From NCBI GenBank assembly GCA_946545145.1, contig CAMNNG010000022.1:1-14233 (forward strand): a DNA stretch of 14,233 nucleotides. Direction: 5' to 3'. The notes beneath the pieces were generated by a model, which was given only the letters and a program-made list of their open reading frames with translations, had not been told where the DNA came from and did no database searches. This DNA comes from an uncultured Bacillota bacterium (GTDB taxonomy: Bacteria > Bacillota > Clostridia > Peptostreptococcales > Anaerovoracaceae). Positions 1 to 7,077 of the stretch are shown in pieces. The position numbers and the translations under genes are program-made. The stretch's first letter is position 1, and every line of letters begins with the position of its first letter.

Positions 1-2
1 AC

Positions 3-113
3 AATTACAACATCGGAAGAAAGGAAGTAAGGAGCGATCTCATTATGGGAAGCAGATACTTCGGCGCGATAAGCGCTGAAGAGGTCCTCGCAGTCATGTT
101 CGGTGATGTGTGA
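3..113 (+). CDS. C-terminal end of an unidentified protein (5' truncated by window edge)
   Basis: The reading frame is open from the window edge to a TGA at 111-113 and gives 36 residues ending in ...EEVLAVMFGDV. The composition (acidic/hydrophobic, soluble-looking) is protein-like, and the other two forward frames stop early, which makes this the likely tail of a real gene. Its stop codon is the first three bases of the extended -10 element of the next promoter, so the downstream operon has its own start signal immediately at the end of this gene. The family cannot be recognised from 36 residues, and no function is assigned. Confidence 0.55.
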   Translation, partial: NYNIGRKEVRSDLIMGSRYFGAISAEEVLAVMFGDV

Positions 114-119
114 TATAAT
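111..119 (+). promoter_or_regulatory. Extended -10 promoter for the Pip operon
   Basis: TGATATAAT is a perfect extended -10 (TGN followed by TATAAT at 114-119). No good -35 is present at 16-18 bp upstream (the best is CAGTCA at 91-96), which is typical when an extended -10 compensates. The expected transcript start is near 126, giving a leader of about 55 nt. The element overlaps the stop codon of the upstream gene. Confidence 0.65.
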
Positions 120-181
120 ACACAGTGGCCAGCAGGGTAATGACTGTATTAATGTAGAGAAATAAAACAGAAGAGGTACAT

Positions 182-2260
182 TTGAAAAATATATTCAAGA
201 TCTTTGGTGACGACATAAAGTCCATAGTGACGCACTTTTTCGTGTTCGTCATCATAATTGCGATAGGGATCCTGCCGGCGCTCTATGCGTGGGTGAATAT
301 TTATGCCAACCAGGATCCGTACAAAAATACCGGGAACATACCGTTCGCCGTCGCATCGCGAGATACGGGGATCGAGTTAGAGAACGGGAAATACAAGAAC
401 AGCGCTGCCGAGATAGCGGATTCTCTGAAGGGCTCGGACAGCATAGACTGGAAGATCATTGACAGCGCTGATGAGGCGATCGCCGGGGTGGAGTCCGGCA
501 AGTATTATGCTGCCGTGATATTCGAAGACGGCTTCACCTACGATCTTTATCATTTTGAAGAGGCGATAGGGATAGATGAGCCGCCGATAACTTATTATAC
601 GAACACGAAGAAAAACTCCGTCGCAGCGAAGATAACAGATACGGCTGCGTCCACCCTCCAGCAGAAGATCAATGCAGAGTATCTCCAGACGGGTCTGAGC
701 AAGTTCCTCGGCGATGCGAAGAAGCTTTCAAAAGAGCTGGATTCCGAGGAGGCGGCGGACAATGCGATCAAAGAACTGAAAGAGCTCCGCGATTCGCTGG
801 CGGAATACGACAAGGCGATCGACGGTTTCACGGGCAAAAGCCAGGCCGTAAGAGACGCTCTCAGCTCGGCCGAGCAGGACCTTCAGCAGAAAAAGAGTGA
901 AGGGTCGGAGAAGATCGGCGCGGCGAAAAGAGAGATAGAAGAAACGAAGACTACAATAAAGACGATCAAGAGCGACCTCGACGGCCAGTATGCTGACCTC
1001 AAGAAAAAGACAGAGGCTCTGGAGTCAGCGGTAGCGAAGCTGCAGAATGCTTCTGACGACGCCGAAAAGGAAAAACTTGCGAAAGACGCCCGGGAAAAGG
1101 CCGAAAGGGTCCTGAGCAAGATCGAGGAGATGAAGCTCCTGATACCGAAGGGAAGCAGTATGTCGGGCGCGAGGACCGTGCTCGATACTCTTGAACTGAT
1201 GACAGTGAGGGCCGAAGAGGCGAAGAACGCCCTGGCTGATCCGAGCGGCGCAGCCGAAGCGATGAAGGCAGTCGAAGCGCTGCACTCCATGAGAAAGGAC
1301 CAGCTCCAGAGCAGCATCGATACGATGATCCGGAACCTGAAGACGGTGATCAAACTTATCGAGCCGCTGCTGTCATCGGCGGGAGGAGCTCTCGATGACA
1401 TAGGACCGGTATTCGACGCTGCGGGAAACACGGTTGGGGCGATGGATGTGTCGCTCACAGAACTGCAGAAGATCATCCGCGACTCGGAATCGAAGCTGGA
1501 TGATGTGATAGAAAAAGCCGAAAAGGCTAAAGGCGATGACAGGCTGTCCGTCCTGATGGACTTCTTCGGAGGAGACCCTGACGAGTACGGCGAGTTCTTC
1601 TCGACCCTGGTCGATGTCGATGTAGAGGCGGTCTATCCCGTCAAAAGATACGGCGATGCTATGACGCCGTTCTACTCGGTCCTCGCGATATGGGTAGGCG
1701 GAGTCATGCTGGTGTCGCTTTTGAAAACGAACGTTAACAGAAAGAAATATCCGAAGCTGACGGAGGCGCAGGGATTTTTCGGAAGATCTCTGATATTCAT
1801 CCTGCTCGGTCAGGTGCAGGCGGCTGTCATCGTTCTAGGTGACATTTTCCTGCTGGGCTGTAACCCCGTTCACCCGTGGCTGATGTGGCTTGCGGCTGCC
1901 GCGGCCAGTCTGGCGTTCACGATGCTGATCTATGCGCTTACTCTCTCGTTCGGAGACATCGGCAAGGCCATAGTCGTCATCATAATGGTCCTGCAGATCG
2001 CAGGCTCGAGCGGCTCTTTCCCGATAGAGATCCTTCCGGAGATATTCGGGAAGATATACCGCTTCTTCCCGTTCCCTTACGCGATCAACGCTATGCGTGA
2101 GGCGATGTTCGGGACATACGGAAATGAATATGCGGTCTATCTTGCGGAGCTGTCGGTATTCCTCATCGCCGGCATTCTGATCGGCCTTCTGGTAAGACGG
2201 CCGTTCATCGGCGTCAACAGATTCGTGACAGAGAAACTTGAAGAAACGGAGGTGCTGTAA
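182..2260 (+). CDS. YhgE/Pip-type membrane protein, first paralogue (692 aa)
   Basis: Large membrane protein of the YhgE/Pip (phage infection protein) family. One N-terminal transmembrane helix (about residues 17-37) is followed by the family-typical LYAWVNIYANQDPY stretch. A long extracytoplasmic part follows, rich in Lys/Glu/Ala and predicted helical or coiled coil (about 180-470). Five C-terminal membrane segments (about 497-513, 536-560, 564-588, 592-612, 650-675) resemble an ABC-2-type permease. The family motif G-S-x-P-[IV]-E-[IV]-LP followed by FPFPYAINAMREAMFG lies between the last two segments. The start is TTG at 182, preceded by AGAAGAGG at 169-176; the next Met codon is hundreds of residues downstream, so TTG is the only sensible start. 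Known relatives include the Lactococcus phage c2 receptor Pip; YueB/EsaA of type VII secretion has the same overall shape. The cellular role is not established, and export of a small or protein substrate is inference. The next gene starts directly after its stop codon. Confidence 0.88.
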   Translation: MKNIFKIFGDDIKSIVTHFFVFVIIIAIGILPALYAWVNIYANQDPYKNTGNIPFAVASRDTGIELENGKYKNSAAEIADSLKGSDSIDWKIIDSADEAIAGVESGKYYAAVIFEDGFTYDLYHFEEAIGIDEPPITYYTNTKKNSVAAKITDTAASTLQQKINAEYLQTGLSKFLGDAKKLSKELDSEEAADNAIKELKELRDSLAEYDKAIDGFTGKSQAVRDALSSAEQDLQQKKSEGSEKIGAAKREIEETKTTIKTIKSDLDGQYADLKKKTEALESAVAKLQNASDDAEKEKLAKDAREKAERVLSKIEEMKLLIPKGSSMSGARTVLDTLELMTVRAEEAKNALADPSGAAEAMKAVEALHSMRKDQLQSSIDTMIRNLKTVIKLIEPLLSSAGGALDDIGPVFDAAGNTVGAMDVSLTELQKIIRDSESKLDDVIEKAEKAKGDDRLSVLMDFFGGDPDEYGEFFSTLVDVDVEAVYPVKRYGDAMTPFYSVLAIWVGGVMLVSLLKTNVNRKKYPKLTEAQGFFGRSLIFILLGQVQAAVIVLGDIFLLGCNPVHPWLMWLAAAAASLAFTMLIYALTLSFGDIGKAIVVIIMVLQIAGSSGSFPIEILPEIFGKIYRFFPFPYAINAMREAMFGTYGNEYAVYLAELSVFLIAGILIGLLVRRPFIGVNRFVTEKLEETEVL

Positions 2261-2671
2261 ATGGAAAAAGAACAGGATCGCCGTTATGAAAGACTGTATG
2301 ATGAACTGCTCGGGAAGCTGGTCAGATTCCACGAAAGAAACAAAAAGCGCATAAAGATCGGAAGCATCGGCCTTGTCGTGCTCCCGTTCGCGCTCGAACT
2401 GATCCGCCGTCTGACGGACAGCGACAAGGTGCTGTTCCTGATCGTCTGGATCATCTGTATGTTCGCGCTGTGCGCCTACCTGATAGGCGTGGAATACCTT
2501 GACTATACGATAAAAAACACAGTACAGGAAATGCTCAGAAAAGAGGGGCTCGACGAAGACCCTGTCTACGGCGATCTCATGGTGGATCAGGAAACGCTCT
2601 GGAAAGCGGTCAGAGCGCGCATAAGGAAGGAGGGCGAAGATGAGACACATACTTCAGATAGTATTCTCTGA
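2261..2671 (+). CDS. Small two-helix membrane protein between the Pip paralogues (136 aa)
   Basis: No family was recognised. The N-terminus is charged (about residues 1-32, basic towards the membrane). Two hydrophobic segments follow (about 33-50 and 57-77), separated by a short RRLTDSDK loop, and then a charged, soluble tail of about 60 residues. This suggests a hairpin membrane protein with both ends on the same, probably cytoplasmic, side. The ATG follows the TAA of the first Pip gene with no gap and has GGAGGT at 2248-2253 inside that gene's end. Its own 3' end overlaps the second Pip gene by 32 nt. Such tight coupling implies co-translation in fixed proportion with the two large proteins, so it may be an accessory subunit or assembly factor; that role is inferred from position only. 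Confidence 0.85.
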   Translation: MEKEQDRRYERLYDELLGKLVRFHERNKKRIKIGSIGLVVLPFALELIRRLTDSDKVLFLIVWIICMFALCAYLIGVEYLDYTIKNTVQEMLRKEGLDEDPVYGDLMVDQETLWKAVRARIRKEGEDETHTSDSIL

Positions 2672-4787
2672 CTTCAGACGCCTGACTTCGAGCGTCGTCG
2701 CGATAGTCGTGCTCCTGGGCCTGTGCGTGGTCCCGTGCCTCTACGCGTGGTTCAACATCTTCTCGAACTGGGATCCGTATGAACCGGAGTCGACCGGCAG
2801 GATAAAGGTCGCCGTGGCAAGCGACGACAAAGGGGCCGAGCTTCTGGGCGTGAAGATCAATGTGGGAGAAAAGATACAGGACGCTCTGGCAGCGAACGAC
2901 TCCATCGGCTGGGTGATGGTAAAGTCCGGTAAGCAGGCGGAAAAAGGCGTAAGAGCCGGAGATTACTACGCGGCCCTGATCGTTCCGGAGGATTTTTCAC
3001 AGAACGTCATGAGCTTCACCGCGGGAGAGCTGAAGCATCCGAAGCTCAAGTATCTGGAGAACGAAAAACTGAACGCCATCGCTCCTAAAATAACGGGAAA
3101 GGCGAAGAGCGCCGTCCAGGAGGAAGTGGATCAGGCGTTCATAGAGACACTGGCGAAGTACGTATCTGAAGCAGCCGTAGCGGCGGACAACGCCGGGCTG
3201 GAGCCGGGAGCGGTATTTGCAGACCTTGCGGAGCGCATGGACGATCTGGACAGGGACCTCGGGCAGTGCTCGGCAGTCATAACATCTGCGGCACAGCTTT
3301 CCGATGCGGCGTCAGACCTCATCAAGGTGTCTGACGGCCTCATAGGAAGCGCGAAGGATTCGCTTTCAAGCGAGAAGGAGCTTGCGGACCAGGCCGAGAT
3401 CAAGGCGCCTGACAAAACGGAGAACAAGTCGGCATCGAAGTCGGTCGAGAACGCATCGTCGGCGATAGCGGGAGACCTTGCGAAGATCCGGAGTGACGTA
3501 GCAGCCGCTTCGAAGGACATGGACGCGTGGAACAGCTTTGCGGGTGAAAAACTGAAAAAAGAAAAGGACGCCGTCGACAAGATCAGGGCGAAGACCGACA
3601 GCGTGGCCGCGAATCTGAGAAAGCTCGGACTGACAGTGCTGGCGGAAAAATTCGAAAGCGTATCCGGAAAGCTCGCAGCGATATCCGGAAAGCTCGGATC
3701 GATGGAGAAGGCAACGGAAGAGACGTGGCCTGAGATCAAGGCTGCAGCCGAAGATCTGGTGAAGGAACTTGACGAGGCAAAAGAAGAGGCCGGCTCGATC
3801 AAAGCTGAAGTGTCGGCTGATATAGATAAGAAAGTGAACAAGGCAGTGGACGATGCGAACAATGCCATATCGAACGTGAGCGATTCGCTCGGGGATGCTT
3901 ACGGAGACCTTTCGGCCCTTTCGGGAGCGCTGGGAGAAGCACAGGCTTCGCTCGGACATCTCAGGTCAGGTCTTGACGGCACCGCAGAGACGATAGGAAC
4001 GATGAGGCAGGGGCTGAGCGCGCTTTCGATGATGTTCAACGCAATCGCAGACAGCGATGCTCTGGACGATGTCAATGCGCTTCTGACTTCTGATCCCGAG
4101 AAGATCGCGGACTTCATATCCCAGCCGGTCGGGATGAAGACGGAGACGATCTATCCGGTCGCGAACTACGGCTCGGCCATGGCGCCCTTCTACACGGTGC
4201 TCGCCCAGTGGGTCGGAGCGCTGCTTGCGGCCGTTCTGATCAGCTCGAAGGTCAGAAGAAAGCAGGGGCTCGGAAAACTGAAACTGTACGAAAGCTTTTT
4301 CGGCAGATACAGGCTGTTCCTGTTCATCGGACTGGCTCAGGCTCTGATCGTATCTCTCGGCGACCTGCTGTACGCGGGGATACAGTGCGAGCATCCGGGG
4401 CTGTTCGTCCTTGCGGCCTGCGTCAACGGGATTTGCTTTACGATGATCAACTACGCTCTCGTATTCGCGCTGGATAATATAGGTCTCGGGCTTGGCGTCA
4501 TCGTCCTGGTCATGCAGGTGGCGGGCGCCGGAGGAACGTATCCGGTCGAGGTGCTCCCGCCTGTGTTCAGAGTGCTGAATCCGGCCATGCCGTTCAAATA
4601 CGCGATGGACGCGATGAAGGAGTGCGTCTGCGGTATGTACGGCGACACCTATGTAAAGAGCATAGCCGTCCTCGGAGCGTTCACCCTGATCGCCATGGCC
4701 TTCGGACTGCTTCTTTACTATCCTGCGCTCAGACTTAACAGGATGATCGCCATAAGCATGAAAAAAAGCGACGTAATGCTTGGATAA
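2640..4787 (+). CDS. YhgE/Pip-type membrane protein, second paralogue (715 aa)
   Basis: It has the same architecture as the first Pip gene and keeps the family signature more closely. There is an N-terminal helix (about 18-38), then LYAWFNIFSNWDPYEP, a KVAVASDDKG strand region, and GDYYAALIVPEDFS. A long Ala/Lys/Glu/Asp/Ser-rich helical ectodomain (about 180-470) follows. Five C-terminal membrane segments lie at about 516-536, 558-580, 587-608, 612-632 and 673-695, with GAGGTYPVEVLPPVF and PFKYAMDAMKE between the last two. The ATG at 2640 is inside the preceding gene and has AAGGAGGG at 2627-2634, five bases upstream. The ectodomain differs strongly from the first paralogue while the ends align well, so the pair looks like an old duplication that diverged in its exposed part. 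A hetero-oligomer of the two is inferred. No terminator was seen after it; the pckA promoter follows. Confidence 0.9.
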   Translation: MRHILQIVFSDFRRLTSSVVAIVVLLGLCVVPCLYAWFNIFSNWDPYEPESTGRIKVAVASDDKGAELLGVKINVGEKIQDALAANDSIGWVMVKSGKQAEKGVRAGDYYAALIVPEDFSQNVMSFTAGELKHPKLKYLENEKLNAIAPKITGKAKSAVQEEVDQAFIETLAKYVSEAAVAADNAGLEPGAVFADLAERMDDLDRDLGQCSAVITSAAQLSDAASDLIKVSDGLIGSAKDSLSSEKELADQAEIKAPDKTENKSASKSVENASSAIAGDLAKIRSDVAAASKDMDAWNSFAGEKLKKEKDAVDKIRAKTDSVAANLRKLGLTVLAEKFESVSGKLAAISGKLGSMEKATEETWPEIKAAAEDLVKELDEAKEEAGSIKAEVSADIDKKVNKAVDDANNAISNVSDSLGDAYGDLSALSGALGEAQASLGHLRSGLDGTAETIGTMRQGLSALSMMFNAIADSDALDDVNALLTSDPEKIADFISQPVGMKTETIYPVANYGSAMAPFYTVLAQWVGALLAAVLISSKVRRKQGLGKLKLYESFFGRYRLFLFIGLAQALIVSLGDLLYAGIQCEHPGLFVLAACVNGICFTMINYALVFALDNIGLGLGVIVLVMQVAGAGGTYPVEVLPPVFRVLNPAMPFKYAMDAMKECVCGMYGDTYVKSIAVLGAFTLIAMAFGLLLYYPALRLNRMIAISMKKSDVMLG

Positions 4788-4809
4788 TGAACAGTTTTCG
4801 AACATATAG

Positions 4810-4831
4810 CAATTGATATATTCCAATTGGA
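4810..4831 (+). promoter_or_regulatory. Candidate operator in the pckA promoter
   Basis: TCCAATTGGA at 4822-4831 is a perfect 10-bp palindrome filling most of the spacer between -35 and -10. A second CAATTG lies at 4810-4815 over the -35, 14 bp away from the CAATTG of the first. A dimeric regulator bound here would block RNA polymerase. The sequence does not match any operator I recognise, so the regulator is unknown. Confidence 0.4.
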
Positions 4832-4841
4832 GATATATAAT
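4813..4841 (+). promoter_or_regulatory. pckA promoter
   Basis: TTGATA (4813-4818), a 17-bp spacer, and TATAAT (4836-4841): a near-consensus housekeeping promoter. Transcription is expected to start near 4848, giving a leader of about 118 nt before the pckA ATG. The TTG inside the -35 opens the pckA frame, but it lies upstream of the transcript and cannot be the start codon. Confidence 0.85.
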
Positions 4842-4857
4842 ATTCTTTAGCGCGGCA

Positions 4858-4900
4858 TGCGTGTCCGTACGCCTATTGCGGACGGGGATCAAAGCACGCA
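4858..4900 (+). other. Possible structured element in the pckA leader
   Basis: TGCGTG (4858-4863) can pair with CACGCA (4895-4900) and encloses a small hairpin with arms TCCG (4864-4867) and CGGA (4879-4882); the alternative GTCCG/CGGAC pairing competes with the outer helix for base 4863. The leader is about 118 nt and GC-richer than the promoter around it. No known riboswitch class was recognised. It may be only an RNA stability element. Confidence 0.3.
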
Positions 4901-4965
4901 GGTCAGCGCGGGCAAGCGAAATCAGTTTGAACCAAAAAAACGTGACATCTTACAGGAGGGATCAC

Positions 4966-6546
4966 ATGGAAACTTTCGGACTTGAGAAACTCGGCATAAT
5001 CAACCCGTCGGCTGTATACCGCAATCTTGCGCCGGCCAAGCTGGTCGAGAAGGCTCTGGAGCGCGGCGAGGGCGTACTCAGCGACACAGGAGCGCTCGTA
5101 GTCGAGACGGGAAAATACACAGGCCGTTCGCCTGACGACAAATTCATCGTCGATGTACCTGCAGTACATGACGAGATCGCGTGGGGCAAAGTCAATGTTC
5201 CTATCGAAAGAGAGAAATTCGAAGCGATCGAAGCAAAGATGGTCGCTTATCTGCAGGGTAGAGAGATATTTATCTTTGACGGAATGGCAGGAGCTGATCC
5301 GGCATGCACGAAGAAGTTCCGCATCGTCAATGAACTCGCAAGCCAGAACCTGTTCATCAGAGATCTTCTGATCAGACCGACTGAAGAGGAACTCGCGAAC
5401 TTCGGAGAGGCTGACTACACCGTTATCGTAGCACCGGGATTCAAATGCATCCCTGAGGTAGACGGTGTCAACAGCGAAGCCGCTATCATGATCGACTATG
5501 AGAAGAAAAAGGTACTCATCGCCGGATCGCAGTATGCCGGCGAGATCAAGAAGAGCGTCTTCTCGGTAATGAACTATGAGATGCCGAAACTGGGTGTGCT
5601 TCCCATGCACTGCTCGGCAAACATGGATCCCGAGACGAGAGAGACGGCTGTCTTCTTCGGACTGTCCGGCACAGGCAAGACGACTCTGTCGGCTGACCCG
5701 GCAAGAAAGCTCATCGGAGACGACGAGCACGGCTGGTCGGAGACGGGCATCTTCAACTTTGAGGGCGGCTGCTACGCGAAGTGCATCGACCTCGATCCCG
5801 AGAATGAGCCTGACATCTACGGCGCGATCAAATTCGGCAGCCTCGTAGAGAACGTTATCCTCGACGAGGACAGACATCCGGATTATTCGGACAACCGCAT
5901 CACGGACAACACACGTGTCGGATATCCGATCGAATACATCAACAACGCAGCCATCCCGGGCGTAGGCGGCATCCCGAAGGTAGTAATCTTCCTGACAGCC
6001 GACAGCTTCGGCGTTCTTCCGCCGATCTCGAAGCTCAGCAAGGAAGCTGCTATGTACCACTTCGTAACGGGCTTCACATCGAAGGTCGCAGGAACTGAGA
6101 GAGGCATCACAGAGCCGGTACCGACGTTCTCGACACTGTTCGGCGAGCCGTTCATGCCGATGGATCCGAACGTATACGCAAACATGCTCGGCGAAAAGAT
6201 CGAGAAATATGATACAAAGGTATACCTCGTGAACACAGGCTGGACAGGCGGTCCTTACGGAACGGGCTCCAGAATGAAGCTCAAGTACACAAGAGCCATG
6301 ATCACAGCTGCTCTGAACGGAGAGATCGAAAAGGTCGAATACAAGCATGACGACCTGTTCAACCTCGACATCCCGCAGAGCTGCCCGGGCGCGCCGAGTG
6401 AGGTCATGAACCCGAGAGAGACATGGGCTGACAAGGACGCTTATGATGAAATGGCCAAAAAGCTTGCAGGCATGTTCTCGAAGAACTTCGCGGATAAGTA
6501 TCCGAACATGGACAAGGCCATCGTAGAAGCAGGCCCGAAGGGCTGA
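4966..6546 (+). CDS. pckA: Phosphoenolpyruvate carboxykinase (ATP)
   Basis: Catalyses oxaloacetate + ATP <-> PEP + CO2 + ADP in the cytoplasm. In fermentative anaerobes it can run in either direction: gluconeogenesis, or PEP carboxylation with ATP gain. The 526-residue length is normal for the ATP-dependent family. Visible motifs are TGRSPDDKF (about 52-60), the kinase P-loop GLSGTGKT (about 232-239), IGDDEHGW (about 250), FNFEGGCYAK (about 263-272) and the DNTRVGYPIEYI arginine region (about 315). The G-x-x-G-T-G-K-T loop and length separate it from the GTP-dependent type. The start is the ATG at 4966 with AGGAGGG at 4954-4960. An in-frame TTG 51 codons upstream lies in the -35 box and is rejected. 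It is a single-gene unit with its own promoter and terminator. By eye it favours ATC over ATA for isoleucine, unlike the Pip genes, consistent with high expression. Confidence 0.97.
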   Translation: METFGLEKLGIINPSAVYRNLAPAKLVEKALERGEGVLSDTGALVVETGKYTGRSPDDKFIVDVPAVHDEIAWGKVNVPIEREKFEAIEAKMVAYLQGREIFIFDGMAGADPACTKKFRIVNELASQNLFIRDLLIRPTEEELANFGEADYTVIVAPGFKCIPEVDGVNSEAAIMIDYEKKKVLIAGSQYAGEIKKSVFSVMNYEMPKLGVLPMHCSANMDPETRETAVFFGLSGTGKTTLSADPARKLIGDDEHGWSETGIFNFEGGCYAKCIDLDPENEPDIYGAIKFGSLVENVILDEDRHPDYSDNRITDNTRVGYPIEYINNAAIPGVGGIPKVVIFLTADSFGVLPPISKLSKEAAMYHFVTGFTSKVAGTERGITEPVPTFSTLFGEPFMPMDPNVYANMLGEKIEKYDTKVYLVNTGWTGGPYGTGSRMKLKYTRAMITAALNGEIEKVEYKHDDLFNLDIPQSCPGAPSEVMNPRETWADKDAYDEMAKKLAGMFSKNFADKYPNMDKAIVEAGPKG

Positions 6547-6601
6547 TCAGGCCTGAAGCTGAGACCCGGAAACTGAGTGTTCCGGAAAAAACGAAAAAAA
6601 G

Positions 6602-6637
6602 AAGCACTTCGCTCTTCCGGGCGAGGTGCTTTTCTTT
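6602..6637. terminator. Probably bidirectional Rho-independent terminator after pckA
   Basis: A 13-bp stem (6602-6614 with 6619-6631, two G-T pairs) has a TTCC loop and is followed by TTTTCTTT on the plus strand. On the other side A-runs at 6586-6591 and 6594-6600 give U-runs in the minus-strand transcript, so the same hairpin should also end the short gene at 6655-6840. Confidence 0.88.
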
Positions 6638-6654
6638 GCGTGGTCAAAGTCCGT

Positions 6655-6840
6655 CTATATCGACGACGGTGCGCCGGTAACGATATCGGGCACGCGCTTT
6701 ACCGGGTCGTACGGAGATCTCGTGCGGACGCAGTCGAGGAGGATGTTGATGACATCGATCTCGCGTCTTCCGGCGACCTTCTTGAGGGGGAACGGTTCCC
6801 CGAACATTTCTTCATATTGTACAAGCAGCAGTTCCAGCAT
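6655..6840 (-). CDS. Small conserved-looking protein of unknown function (61 aa)
   Basis: A 61-residue frame on the minus strand, convergent to pckA. It starts with MLELLLVQYEEMFGEPFPL and continues with a basic KKVAGRREIDVINILLDCV helix and a proline-containing tail. Three things support it as real. GAGGT and TAAGGA lie 4-12 bases before the ATG (complement of 6844-6853). The coding-like third positions match neighbouring genes. The shared terminator follows directly after its TAG. The pattern (short leading helix, YEEMFGEPFP, then an ID.INILLDC helix) resembles small uncharacterised Bacillota proteins with an FPxx..I..IIxxC layout, but I cannot name the family. No membrane segment or signal peptide is visible, so it is probably cytosolic. 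Its promoter would be in the shared region at 6919-6947. Confidence 0.7.
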   Translation of the reverse strand: MLELLLVQYEEMFGEPFPLKKVAGRREIDVINILLDCVRTRSPYDPVKRVPDIVTGAPSSI

Positions 6841-6918
6841 ATTTCCTTACCTCTTTCCTGTTGTTTTTCCTGATGATTTCCGGATGACCGGACTTTTCGC
6901 TTACTTAAAAGCAAATTG

Positions 6919-6926
6919 ATTATAAT
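6919..6926. promoter_or_regulatory. Symmetric -10 element, possible promoter for the minus-strand small gene
   Basis: ATTATAAT is its own reverse complement, so TATAAT can be read on both strands (plus 6921-6926, minus 6919-6924). On the minus strand it lies about 80 bases before the small gene's start. The -35 at 17 bp (TTTCAG, complement of 6942-6947) is poor, so strength is uncertain. Confidence 0.4.
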
Positions 6927-6960
6927 ACATAAGCGCCCAAACTGAAAGATAGAATTTTTG

Positions 6961-6989
6961 TTGAATTGCAACATGTCTAGGCATATAAT
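6961..6989 (+). promoter_or_regulatory. Promoter of the amino-acid ABC importer operon
   Basis: TTGAAT (6961-6966), a 17-bp spacer, and TATAAT (6984-6989). The expected start is near 6996, giving a leader of about 183 nt. An inverted repeat, TGTTG (6959-6963) and CAACA (6969-6973), straddles the -35 and is a candidate operator. Confidence 0.75.
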
Positions 6990-7045
6990 ATACAAGTCTT
7001 ATGCATGAAAACAGGGAGTGCGCAAAGGCGCTATACAGAAATAGT

Positions 7046-7077
7046 TGCATTATTTGAGAAGAATTCTCCGAAATGCA
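7046..7077 (+). other. Hairpin in the importer leader RNA
   Basis: TGCATTATTTGAGAA (7046-7060) pairs with TTCTCCGAAATGCA (7064-7077) around a GAA loop: about 13 pairs with one bulged A and one mismatch. No U-run follows, so it is not a terminator. It may influence stability or attenuation. A second small hairpin (GCGC-AAAG-GCGC) lies just upstream. No riboswitch class was recognised. Confidence 0.4.

Noticed and set aside
182..4787. Pip genes as part of a type VII secretion locus
   Set aside because: The shape is similar to EsaA/YueB, but no WXG100, EssB, FtsK-like ATPase or LXG gene is in the window.
4813..4965. In-frame TTG at 4813 as a start giving a 577-residue PEP carboxykinase
   Set aside because: The TTG is part of the -35 box, upstream of the transcript start; the ATG at 4966 has a perfect ribosome site and gives the normal family length.
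4903..6348. 481-codon open frame on the minus strand
   Set aside because: Antisense shadow of pckA with no domain-like sequence.
6566..6585. CCGGAA/TTCCGG hairpin just after pckA as a terminator
   Set aside because: Six-bp stem followed by A-run, not U-run, on the plus strand; the stem at 6602-6631 is the real terminator.
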